A stretch of 64,000 bases of DNA from Myxococcales bacterium (lineage in GTDB: Bacteria; Myxococcota_A; UBA9160; SZUA-336), in contig JABSQV010000016.1 of the NCBI GenBank assembly GCA_013215565.1, positions 38,390 through 102,389 on the forward strand, given 5' to 3'. Position numbers and translations under genes: made by a program. Below, piece after piece: positions 8,301-14,809 of this stretch (its first letter is position 1; every line of letters starts with the position of its first letter). The notes below the pieces were generated by a model, which was not told where the DNA came from, did no database searches, and worked only from the letters and a program-made list of their open reading frames with translations.

Positions 8301-8910
8301 CGACTTCGCGACCGACCTCATCGACTACCAGAGCCGAGCTTATGCGGCGCGCTATCTGGCGGTGCTGGAGCCGCTGGCGGAGGCCGAGGCCGCCTGTCAC
8401 CGGGGCGCGCCGACCCTGACCGAGGTCGGGGCGCGCGAGCTCTACCGAATGCTGGCAATCAAGGACGAATACGAGGTCGCGCGCCTCCACCTGAGGGGAC
8501 CCTTCCGGCGCTGGCTGGAACGCCACAGCCAGGGGCGCCTTCGGATGCGCTACCTGCTCCACCCGCCGCTTCTGCGACGGCTCGGCCTGCGCCGCAAGCT
8601 CGCGCTCGCCCGCGGCTTCGAGCCGGGGCTCTGGCTTCTGGTCGCACTGCGCAGAGTCCGCGGCAGTCTCCTCGACCCGTTCGGCCATACGCGGACGCGT
8701 CGTCACGAGCGCGCGCAGGCCCGCTGGTACGCCGAGGTCCTGACGCGTCTGACCCGGAACCTCCGACCCGCCGTGCACGCGGAGGCGCTGCGGATCGCGC
8801 GCTCCGCGGAGGGCATTCGCGGCTACGAGCAGATCCGGCTCCGCCGGGAAGGCCGCATCCGGGAGGAGGTCGAAGCGGCGCTCACGCAGCTCGAGCTGAC
8901 GCAGCCCTAG
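5371..8910 (+). CDS. Fused indolepyruvate:ferredoxin oxidoreductase family protein
   Basis: An 1179-residue, thiamine-diphosphate and iron-sulfur enzyme of the type that oxidatively decarboxylates 2-oxoacids to acyl-CoA with ferredoxin as acceptor. The N-terminal pyrimidine-binding domain carries ISGYPGSPVAGLD. The TPP-binding domain begins near GIGCHAMALL (about residue 460). A ferredoxin-like cluster segment CEGCGDC lies near 641, with further cysteines after it. The gamma-like domain starts at GIGSTGVVSVN (about 728), and an extra C-terminal domain of some 300 residues follows, as in the large single-chain members. The true substrate of this long form is not established. It is divergent from the thiolase/DUF35 operon, which suggests a role in amino-acid or branched-acid breakdown. 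Confidence 0.88.
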   Translation: MSYSPAEEPAVWARYTQDGGRVHLTGLEALVRLPIEQVRADRAAGRRVAALISGYPGSPVAGLDRTLDSLRPLLERYDVRLEHGLNEELAAGVIGGTQLLDLFPHSHYDGVLGIWFGKAPGLDRALDSIRHANFMGTSRFGAALAIVGDDPSCKSSSIPSHSEHAAAHAMMPLFAPSDALDALELGRLAFGLSRYAGLWVALKITADIADGGGIFELPATRPEPALPKFRVGDPEGGRSFEKRFDPRLLPPHVNEIEYALFYERLEAARRYVYANKIDRIEVRGPRDAIGLVASGRLIRELRTALERLGLTDFTLREKGIRLMSIRAIWPLEPRRLREFAEGLDELVVVDERRGFLEEQLRAVLFNEIDHPRVLGQFRETGAPWLARHAEVTAETLAIDLGRYLADRLESPEFAERAARLQARTRATEREISLVRAPHFCSGCSHSNSTRLPEGAIAGGGIGCHAMALLMNREVRFIGAMGSEGSPWIGLAPYCDTPHLFQNLGDGTYFHSGRLAVRAAAEAGTNVTYKILYNSAVGMTGGQHPVGSKPVSELVRDLLSDGVRRVIAVSSDPELRKLSANNKRVECIGREGWPDAQVRIAREAGVTALVYDQLCANQKQRLERRGILPRPAKRIEINADVCEGCGDCVSVSTCSALLPVNTPLGRKTRVNTTLCSDDRSCLSGDCPAFLELATPRLAEATPERWIADKLPEPEQQPWERDRFSIYMVGIGSTGVVSVNALILRAAEHEGLFALHLDQTGLAQRGGKVVSHTILTRQAAVGSPRVGWGCADSVLAFDPIGASDARGLLQLNAQRSLAIVHTNITPTASMIGAPELDVPEVRSFADALRRHTHKLVEVPAQELAEAVFGETLAANVILLGVAVQSGAFPLSAASFERAIRDRGVAVESNLVAFGLGRSLALDPGLSDRILADARPPSIGDEGDPDRAHERLGRDWSRFESALSRFEASPLRDKLRRRTADFATDLIDYQSRAYAARYLAVLEPLAEAEAACHRGAPTLTEVGARELYRMLAIKDEYEVARLHLRGPFRRWLERHSQGRLRMRYLLHPPLLRRLGLRRKLALARGFEPGLWLLVALRRVRGSLLDPFGHTRTRRHERAQARWYAEVLTRLTRNLRPAVHAEALRIARSAEGIRGYEQIRLRREGRIREEVEAALTQLELTQP

Positions 8911-8978
8911 CCGCTCCCCTGCGCCGCGCGGTTTCCACCCCTTCGCCCGCGGCGCGAGCTGGGGCATCATGCATTCCC

Positions 8979-9701
8979 GTGACCCCTCCGGCCTCCAGCA
9001 TCGCCACGCGTCTCGGCGCACTCGACTGGGGTGAACTCGAGCGCTCACTCTGGGATCGGGGCTACGCGACAACGCGACCCATCCTCTCGGCCCGAGACTG
9101 CGCCGACCTGATCCGGCTCTATCCCGACCCCGCGCGCTTCCGAAAGCGCGTCGACATGAAACGCCACCGCTTCGGCGAGGGCGAGTACCGCTACTTCGCA
9201 CGCCCGCTGCCGCGGCTGGTCCAGGACCTGCGCACCCACGCATACCGCAGACTGGCCCCGATCGCGAACCGCTTTCAGGAGGCGCTCCGGAGAGAACTGC
9301 GCTTTCCGCCCCACCTGCGCGGGCTTCTCGAGCGCTGCCGGGCTGCGGGTCAGACGCGTCCGACTCCGCTTCTGTTTCGCTACCAGACCGACGGCTACAA
9401 CTGCCTGCACCGCGACCTCTACGGCGAGGTCTGGTTTCCGCTGCAGGCCGCGATTCTCCTGAGCCGCCCCGGCAAGGATTTCGAGGGCGGCGAGTTCTTG
9501 CTCGTCGAGAACCGACCGCGCGCGCAGTCGCGCGGGTCCGCCATCGCGCTCGAGCGGGGTGCCCTCATCCTGTTCCCGACCGCGGAGCGGCCGGTCCGGA
9601 GCGCGCGTGGTTTTGCGCGCGCCAGCCTACGCCACGGCGTGAGCCCACTCCGCCGGGGCGCGCGCTACACGCTCGGCATCATCTTTCACGATGCCGCGTA
9701 G
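8979..9701 (+). CDS. 2-oxoglutarate/Fe(II) oxygenase of the nucleic-acid repair type
   Basis: A 240-residue double-stranded beta-helix oxygenase from a GTG start. Iron ligands fit His144 and Asp146 (LHRDLYGE) and His219 (RHGVSP), with Arg228 placed to bind 2-oxoglutarate. The sequence matches the family annotated as Oxygenase-NA, predicted to demethylate damaged bases. The next gene, an AlkA-like glycosylase, overlaps its 3' end by 11 nt, so the two are very probably co-translated. That supports an alkylation-damage role. Activity on nucleic acid for this protein is inference from family and neighbour. Confidence 0.82.
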   Translation: MTPPASSIATRLGALDWGELERSLWDRGYATTRPILSARDCADLIRLYPDPARFRKRVDMKRHRFGEGEYRYFARPLPRLVQDLRTHAYRRLAPIANRFQEALRRELRFPPHLRGLLERCRAAGQTRPTPLLFRYQTDGYNCLHRDLYGEVWFPLQAAILLSRPGKDFEGGEFLLVENRPRAQSRGSAIALERGALILFPTAERPVRSARGFARASLRHGVSPLRRGARYTLGIIFHDAA

Positions 9702-10641
9702 CAGCTTCGAACTCCGGCCCCCGGGCCCGTACTCGCTCGAACGCACGGCGGCCCGGCTCGCGCGCCTGCCGAACGGAACCGACCGCTACGAAGACGGAAA
9801 CTACCGGAGGCTGCTGTTCGTCGCGGGCCGGCCACTGCTGGTGTCGATGGCACAGACCGCGCCTCCCTCCAGGCCGCGACTACGGGTGCAACTCGAAGGC
9901 GACGGCGCGCGGCGAAAGCCGGCCCGCGAGGCGGCCCAACTGCATCTCGAACGCTCGCTCGGTGTCGCGACGCGGGTTCAGCCTTTCTACCGCGCGCTTG
10001 CCGAGGATCCCGTTCTCGGAGAGCCAATCCGGCGCTTTCGGGGCCTGCGCGTACAGGGCCCCCCGAATGCGTGGGAAGCCCTGATCGGCGCCGTACTGTC
10101 CCAGCAAGTGAACCTCGTCTTCGCCTACAGCATCCTGCGCGAGTTGGTCGCGAGCTTCGGTCGGCGCGCGCGCATCGCGGGCGAGACCTGGTTCGCGTTC
10201 CCGCGGCCCGAGCGAATCGCGCGAGTGTCCGAGACGAATCTACGACGCTTCCGACTCTCGTCGGCCAAGGCGGCGACGTTGCTGCGCCTGGCGCACGCTT
10301 TTCGAGACGGCGCCCTCTCCGACGACGAACTGCAGACGCTCTGCGACGAGGAAGTCGTCGAGCGGCTGGTCGCGATTAAAGGCGTCGGACGCTGGACGGC
10401 GGAGACGACACTGATGCGGGGACTTGGACGGCCCGACGCCTTCCCGGCGGGAGACCTCGGCGTGGTGAAATACCTGGCGCAGGGGCTGATGGGCCGGACG
10501 CAGCCGGCCTCGGAGCACGGCATGCGGCGTTTTTCCGAGGGCTGGCGTCCTCACCGTGCGCTGGCTCTCACCTACGCCTACGCACAGCTCGCGGCGCGGC
10601 GGGCGGACACCCGCCCGGCGGACACCGGAAGGGGCGCCTAG
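9691..10641 (+). CDS. alkA: AlkA-like DNA-3-methyladenine glycosylase
   Basis: A 316-residue base-excision enzyme that removes alkylated purines. The helix-hairpin-helix reads LVAIKGVGRWTAE (about 226-238) and the catalytic aspartate is Asp255 in FPAGDLGV. LIGAVLSQQVN (131-141) is the usual start of the HhH-GPD domain. The N-terminal 120 residues form the AlkA-type wing. Its start lies inside the end of the oxygenase gene, and its stop overlaps the convergent serine acetyltransferase by 4 nt. No Ada regulator or methyltransferase is nearby. Confidence 0.85.
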   Translation: MPRSSFELRPPGPYSLERTAARLARLPNGTDRYEDGNYRRLLFVAGRPLLVSMAQTAPPSRPRLRVQLEGDGARRKPAREAAQLHLERSLGVATRVQPFYRALAEDPVLGEPIRRFRGLRVQGPPNAWEALIGAVLSQQVNLVFAYSILRELVASFGRRARIAGETWFAFPRPERIARVSETNLRRFRLSSAKAATLLRLAHAFRDGALSDDELQTLCDEEVVERLVAIKGVGRWTAETTLMRGLGRPDAFPAGDLGVVKYLAQGLMGRTQPASEHGMRRFSEGWRPHRALALTYAYAQLAARRADTRPADTGRGA

Positions 10642-11486
10642 ATGTCGAAGTCGAGCGACTGCTCGCCCGCTTCGAGGTCGTCGCCGTCGGCGGACTGGAT
10701 CAGGCGCGGCGCCTCGATCGCGACCCGGGTTCCGGCCGGCACACTGCGGGTCAGCCAGACATTTCCCCCGACCGTGGAGCCTTCTCCGATGACGGTCTCT
10801 CCGCCCAGGATCGTGGCATTGGGGTAGATCGTGACATCGTCCTGGAGCGTTGGATGACGCTTCTTGCCTACGTCCTCGCGGCCCTTGCGATTGGAGAAGG
10901 CGCCCAGCGTGACCCCGTGGTAGAGCTTCACGCGATTCCCGATCACGGTGGTCTCACCGATCACGACACCGGTCCCGTGGTCGATGAAAAAGTGGCATCC
11001 GATCGAGGCCCCGGGGTGGATGTCGATCCCGGTCTGGCCGTGTGCCCACTCCGACATGACGCGCGCCGCCACCGGCTCGCGCAACCCGTAGAGCGCGTGC
11101 GCGATCCGATAGGTGGAAATCGCCAGGATCGACGGGTAGGCCTCGACGATCTCGGCGTAACTCTGGGAGGCCGGGTCGCCGTGGTATGCCGCCTCGACAT
11201 CCATTGAGAGGCAGTGTCGAATCTCGGGCAGAGTCTCCAGCAGGGACGAAGCCGAGCGCTCGCCGATCAGACGCGAGAGCAGGCCGTGGACCACCTCGAG
11301 GTCACTCGGAAGCGCCTCGCTGGGCGAGCGGTCCAGCAGGATTTCGCGCAAGCGCGCGAGCAGTTCGATCACGTCATTCCTCGCAGGGACCCGCTCGGTC
11401 CGCGCCTGGCTCACGGGGTCCCGCTGATCGCGCTGGGCACGCAGGTGCTGGGCGGTCACAGAACTCGGTCGATCGCTCCCGGCCAT
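10638..11486 (-). CDS. cysE: Serine O-acetyltransferase
   Basis: Transfers acetyl from acetyl-CoA to L-serine, the first step of cysteine synthesis. The 282-residue protein has an N-terminal helical domain and a left-handed beta-helix of hexapeptide repeats (GIDIHPGASIGCHFFIDHGTG onward), with the DHGTGVVIGE catalytic-loop signature. The N-terminal portion resembles the EpsC-like class rather than the short enteric form. A promoter-like pair (TTGAAA, 17 nt, TACTCT) ends 6 nt before the ATG and there is no Shine-Dalgarno sequence, so the message may be leaderless. The gene is convergent with alkA and overlaps it by 4 nt. Confidence 0.9.
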   Translation of the reverse strand: MAGSDRPSSVTAQHLRAQRDQRDPVSQARTERVPARNDVIELLARLREILLDRSPSEALPSDLEVVHGLLSRLIGERSASSLLETLPEIRHCLSMDVEAAYHGDPASQSYAEIVEAYPSILAISTYRIAHALYGLREPVAARVMSEWAHGQTGIDIHPGASIGCHFFIDHGTGVVIGETTVIGNRVKLYHGVTLGAFSNRKGREDVGKKRHPTLQDDVTIYPNATILGGETVIGEGSTVGGNVWLTRSVPAGTRVAIEAPRLIQSADGDDLEAGEQSLDFDI

Positions 11487-11492
11487 CTCGAT

Positions 11493-11521
11493 AGAGTAAA
11501 GGCCCGAGCAGGAGATTTCAA
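11493..11521 (-). promoter_or_regulatory. Promoter of cysE, likely leaderless
   Basis: On the minus strand TTGAAA (11521-11516) is followed after 17 nt by TACTCT (11498-11493). The cysE ATG at 11486 begins only 6 nt beyond the -10-like hexamer, so transcription would start at or next to the A of the ATG. No Shine-Dalgarno sequence is present in that gap. Confidence 0.5.
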
Positions 11522-11566
11522 AACTACGTTTGGAATGCGGCCAGGCGGGTCCCCCACCGGAGCCGG

Positions 11567-11596
11567 TTGACGCGTTCGCGAAGCCGGCCGCATACT
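11567..11596 (+). promoter_or_regulatory. Possible promoter of the Cas4/RecB-like nuclease gene
   Basis: TTGACG at 11567-11572, then 18 nt, then CATACT at 11591-11596. The chosen GTG start at 11644 lies about 40 nt downstream of the expected transcription start. Only a resemblance to sigma-70 elements supports this. Confidence 0.35.
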
Positions 11597-11643
11597 GCCC
11601 CTACCCCCCGCCGCGCCCCTCCGAACGGACTCTTCAGGACCCG

Positions 11644-12525
11644 GTGGCCGTCTACAGCCATTCCCGCATCTCGTCCTACGAGAACTGCCCGCGGCAGTTC
11701 GAGTACCGGTATGTCCAGAAGCTCAAGACCGAGCGGGAAGGCATCGAGGCCTTCGTGGGCAAACGCGTACACGAGGTCCTGGAGCGCCTCTACCATCACC
11801 TGCGGCGCCACGGGCGACCACCGAGCCTGCGGCAGGTGCTCGAGCGTTTCAACAAGGACTGGGGGCTCCGCTGGCACGACCACATCGAGATCGTCCGGAA
11901 GGAGTACGAAACGGATCACTACCAGAATCAGGGCAAAATCTGCCTCGAGAACTACTACCGCGGCCAGTACCCGTTCGACCGGGAGGAGACGGTGGCGGTC
12001 GAGCACACCGTCCATTTCCAGCTCGATCCCGGCGGCCGCTACCGCATGCGCGGAATCATCGACCGCATCGCGCGCACGGCTCCGGGCGCCTACGAGGTAC
12101 ACGACTACAAGACGGGCAGGTATCTGCCGCCGACCGCGCGCTTCGAAACCGACCGCCAGCTCGCGCTCTACCAGATCGGGCTCGAACGCGCCTACCCCGA
12201 CGTCGAACGCGTCGAGCTCGTCTGGCACTACCTGCACTTCAACCGCACCATCCGAAGCCGTCGCAGCCCCGAGCAACTGGACGCGCTCCAGACCGAAACC
12301 GCGGCCCGCATCGACGAGATCGAGACCGCCACCGAGTACCCGGCAAAGCCCTCGCGGCTTTGCGCGTGGTGCGATTTCCGGGACCTGTGTCCGGACGCCC
12401 TGCTTCCGGAGCCGGCATCCGCGGGCCCGATGCCTGCTGAACCTGCGGCCCCGGGCCCCGCGGCCAAACCCGCAGCCGGCGCCGACCCGGTGCCGGACTC
12501 CGACGCCCAGCTGCGGCTGCTCTGA
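11644..12525 (+). CDS. PD-(D/E)XK nuclease, RecB/Cas4-like with Fe-S cysteines
   Basis: A 293-residue nuclease-fold protein. The GTG at 11644 is chosen because the conserved VYSHSRISSYENCPRQFEYRY begins there; the frame is open further upstream to an ATG at 11530, but that stretch is proline-rich and unlike the family. The core motif is MRGIIDRI followed by YEVHDYKTG (Asp ... Asp-x-Lys). Cysteines in ENCPRQF and in CAWCDFRDLC near the C terminus form the four-cysteine Fe-S staple of Cas4, AddB and RecB-like exonucleases. A Pro/Ala-rich tail follows. No cas genes, helicase or array is near. A related protein is at 54357-55088. Confidence 0.8.
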   Translation: MAVYSHSRISSYENCPRQFEYRYVQKLKTEREGIEAFVGKRVHEVLERLYHHLRRHGRPPSLRQVLERFNKDWGLRWHDHIEIVRKEYETDHYQNQGKICLENYYRGQYPFDREETVAVEHTVHFQLDPGGRYRMRGIIDRIARTAPGAYEVHDYKTGRYLPPTARFETDRQLALYQIGLERAYPDVERVELVWHYLHFNRTIRSRRSPEQLDALQTETAARIDEIETATEYPAKPSRLCAWCDFRDLCPDALLPEPASAGPMPAEPAAPGPAAKPAAGADPVPDSDAQLRLL

Positions 12526-12578
12526 CGGCATCGCCGCTCGGCCTCCACCCCGGCAAGGGGCCTGCCGATAGCGGGAAG

Positions 12579-13037
12579 ATGGCGGCCAACGAGCGAGCCC
12601 CGGGCGGGCCCCCACGCTTGGTGTGCCGCTGCGTCGGGATTTCGAGCCTTCGCATCGCCGAGGCCTGGTCCGCGGCCGGGGAGGCCGGGCTTCGGGATCT
12701 GGCTGCCGTGAAGCGCGAGACCGGGGCCGGGACCGCGTGCGAGACCTGCCATCCGGAGGTTCTCGAGATTCTGGCCGACCTAGACGGCAGGCCTTTCCCT
12801 GCAGGCCAGCGGACCGAGAACGAGTACCGGTGTCAGCACGAGACCGAACGCCGGATCGAAGCGGCGCTCAACAGCCGGATTCTCCCGGGCCTCCCACCCG
12901 GGACCGCGGCCGAATTGCTCCGCGTCCGCGGTCTCGCAGTCTGGATCGCATTCGAAGGACCCGAGAGCGAGCGCCCCGGACTCGCTGAGCGTCTGCGGAA
13001 GCTGGTCTGCCGCGACCTCGAGGTGCACTTCCGCTAG
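12579..13037 (+). CDS. NifU-like [2Fe-2S] protein lacking the scaffold domain
   Basis: A 152-residue protein. The N-terminal half has VCRCVGIS (Cys16, Cys18) and TGAGTACETCHPE (Cys54, Cys57). This is the central Bfd-type [2Fe-2S] domain of NifU, including the CHPE ending. The C-terminal half (about 85-152) aligns by eye with an NFU-type domain but has no CxxC, so it should not bind a transferable cluster. The IscU-like N-terminal scaffold of true NifU is absent. It follows the nuclease gene by about 50 nt and may be co-transcribed. Role in iron-sulfur transfer or as an electron carrier is open. Confidence 0.7.
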   Translation: MAANERAPGGPPRLVCRCVGISSLRIAEAWSAAGEAGLRDLAAVKRETGAGTACETCHPEVLEILADLDGRPFPAGQRTENEYRCQHETERRIEAALNSRILPGLPPGTAAELLRVRGLAVWIAFEGPESERPGLAERLRKLVCRDLEVHFR

Positions 13038-13151
13038 CGGGTGCAGCCCCGCCGGGCTCGGGTCGCAGGGCTTCCGGTGCGCGGCCCTGGCCCGACGCCG
13101 GCTGCGTGCGGTCGCGGCTCGCTTGATAGACTGCACCCGAGGGAGAGCCGC

Positions 13152-13952
13152 ATGCGCGTAGAGAGAATCCCGACGCTTCGCGACAACTACAGCTACCTGA
13201 TCATCGACGAGGATTCGAACGAAGCAGCCGTGGTCGACGCTCCCGAGGCGGAGCCCGTGGTCGAGCGGGTCCTACACCTGGCGGTCCGGGTCACGCACGT
13301 GCTCTCCACCCACCATCACCCGGATCACAGCATGGCGAATCCCAGTCTGGCCGAACACTTCCGCTGCCCCGTCTACGGACACCACTCCGACGCGGAACGC
13401 ATCCCGGGCTTTACGAACGGTCTCGAAGAGGGGGATCGGATCTCGGTGGGCGGCCTCGAAGCGGAAATTCTGTTCATCCCCGCGCACACGCGCGGTCACA
13501 TCGCCTACGTCTTTTCCGACGCGGTGTTCTCGGGCGACACCCTGTTCGCGGCGGGCTGCGGGCGGCTGTTCGAGGGGGACCCGGCCATGATGCACCGCGC
13601 GCTCAACGAAAAGCTCGCGCGCCTTCCCGATGCAACCCGAGTGTTCTGTGGACACGAATACACGGAGAACAACCTGCGCTTCGCGCGTTCGGTCGAGCCC
13701 CGAAACGAGCGCGTTCGCGAGAAGCTCGCGTGGGCCGAGCAGCGCCGCGCGAAGGCGGCGTCCGACTGGCATCTCGCGACGCCGGACGAGATGACCATCC
13801 CGTCCACGATCGGAGAGGAACGCGAGACCAATCCGTTCATGCGGGTCGACTCTCCCGAGATTCTAGAGAGCGTCCGCAAGGCACACCCGAATGCCAGCGC
13901 CGACCCGGTCGAGATCCTGGGCCACGTGAGAGCCATGAAGGACCGCTTCTAG
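13152..13952 (+). CDS. gloB: Hydroxyacylglutathione hydrolase (glyoxalase II)
   Basis: Hydrolyses S-D-lactoylglutathione to D-lactate and glutathione, the last step of methylglyoxal detoxification. The 266-residue protein is a metallo-beta-lactamase fold with THHHPDH at 53-59. FSGDTLFAAGCGRLFEGDP, FCGHEYTENN and the C-terminal EERETNPFMRV are glyoxalase II signatures. The ATG at 13152 follows GGGAGAG and gives the expected family start (MRVERIPTLRDNYSYLI). It is convergent with the Rieske gene, with a GC-rich hairpin between them. Confidence 0.93.
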   Translation: MRVERIPTLRDNYSYLIIDEDSNEAAVVDAPEAEPVVERVLHLAVRVTHVLSTHHHPDHSMANPSLAEHFRCPVYGHHSDAERIPGFTNGLEEGDRISVGGLEAEILFIPAHTRGHIAYVFSDAVFSGDTLFAAGCGRLFEGDPAMMHRALNEKLARLPDATRVFCGHEYTENNLRFARSVEPRNERVREKLAWAEQRRAKAASDWHLATPDEMTIPSTIGEERETNPFMRVDSPEILESVRKAHPNASADPVEILGHVRAMKDRF

Positions 13953-13964
13953 CAGATCCCGGAG

Positions 13965-13987
13965 GGGCCCCCATTCGGGGGGGGCCC
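13965..13987. terminator. GC-rich hairpin between convergent genes
   Basis: GGGCCCCC at 13965-13972 can pair with GGGGGCCC at 13980-13987 across a 7-nt loop. It lies between the stop of gloB (13952) and the stop of the Rieske gene (13998). There is no U-tract on either side, so it could be a bidirectional stall or termination structure rather than a classical intrinsic terminator. Confidence 0.45.
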
Positions 13988-13997
13988 GAGGCAGGCT

Positions 13998-14315
13998 TCA
14001 GAGCGGGAGGTCGGGGTCGATCAGGATGTCGTCGCCTTCGACGCGGACCGGCCAGCGACAGAGCGGCTCCTCGTCGACCTCGCCGGGCGCCAGCCCGGTC
14101 TCCAGATCGAAGGCCCAGCCGTGACCGGCGCAGACCACAAAAGTGCCTTCCAGTCCCCCCTCGTGCAGCGGAAAGCCTGCATGCGGACACAAGTTCTCCA
14201 TCGCGTAGACCCGGCCCCCGACCTGCCACAGGCCGATTTCGCGGCCCCCGACCTCGACCCGGAGCCCGCCGTGTTTCGGAAGATCCGAAATTCCCGCCAC
14301 GCGCTCGAATGCCAC
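13998..14315 (-). CDS. Rieske [2Fe-2S] ferredoxin-like protein
   Basis: A 105-residue single-domain Rieske protein. The cluster ligands are in CPHAG and CAGHGW (C-x-H ... C-x2-H), with the usual VYAMENLCPHAGFPLHEGGLEG context. It resembles the small subunit of NirD and Rieske ferredoxins of ring-hydroxylating systems. The start is a GTG at 14315 with AGGA directly against it, so the true start could differ by a few codons. No oxygenase alpha subunit is adjacent; its partner is unknown. Confidence 0.85.
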   Translation of the reverse strand: MAFERVAGISDLPKHGGLRVEVGGREIGLWQVGGRVYAMENLCPHAGFPLHEGGLEGTFVVCAGHGWAFDLETGLAPGEVDEEPLCRWPVRVEGDDILIDPDLPL

Positions 14316-14568
14316 TCCTGGACCCTCCGTCCTACCCAGTATGGAACGAAATACCGCCAGCCTACGCGAGAGCCGTCAGTGGGCTGACGTGCAGCGTCAA
14401 CCCACCGACGCGGAGCGTCCACCGGAAAACACCGCAAACGCCCGAGCGACCATCCAATCCGTCTCAGAATCGGACACTTGTCGAGCCCGGCAAAGTCGGG
14501 CCCGGGTTGGCACGGCAAATGCTTCTCCGGAGTCCAGGACCGTCGAGGTCTCAAAGGAGTATGGAGAG

Positions 14569-14772
14569 ATGGCTGAGGGAGCAAGGATTCTCGAAACCGT
14601 CGCAGCGCCCCCGAACCCCGCACACACGATCACCCTGCTGGACCTGGTCGCGGCGGTCGCGGATCAAGCAGAATCGGAGGCCGAGGTGATCGCCACGGTG
14701 AGCCACCTGATCAATTCCGGGCGCGTCCGGCTGGTTGGCAACTTCCGCGGAGCGGACGTCCTCACACACTGA
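14569..14772 (+). CDS. Small protein encoded just upstream of topoisomerase VI
   Basis: A 67-residue protein (MAEGARILETVAAPP...), preceded by AAAGGAG at 14553-14559. The middle (HTITLLDLVAAVADQAESEAEVIATVSHLINSG in two helices) ends in GRVRLVGNFRGADV, which looks like a compact winged-helix-type or helix-hairpin domain. I do not recognise a named family. It ends 37 nt before the topVIB start, with a 6-bp hairpin between, and reads in the same direction. A regulatory or accessory role to topoisomerase VI is only a guess from position. Confidence 0.6.
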   Translation: MAEGARILETVAAPPNPAHTITLLDLVAAVADQAESEAEVIATVSHLINSGRVRLVGNFRGADVLTH

Positions 14773-14783
14773 CGCTATCTTGC

Positions 14784-14800
14784 ACCCCCTGCGCGGGGGT
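14784..14800 (+). other. Short hairpin before the topVIB ribosome-binding site
   Basis: ACCCCC at 14784-14789 pairs with GGGGGT at 14795-14800 across a 5-nt loop. It ends 4 nt before the GGGAG of topVIB (14804-14808) and starts 11 nt after the stop of the small upstream gene. It could reduce read-through or modulate translation of topVIB. Confidence 0.4.
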
Positions 14801-14809
14801 CGAGGGAGC

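Noticed and set aside
7090..9243. 717-codon open frame on the minus strand opposite the IOR-family gene
   Set aside because: Arg/Ala/Gln-rich shadow of a strongly coding plus-strand gene in GC-rich DNA; no family motif.
11644..12525. Nuclease as part of a CRISPR-Cas system
   Set aside because: No repeats or other cas genes in the window; only the fold and Fe-S cysteines match Cas4.
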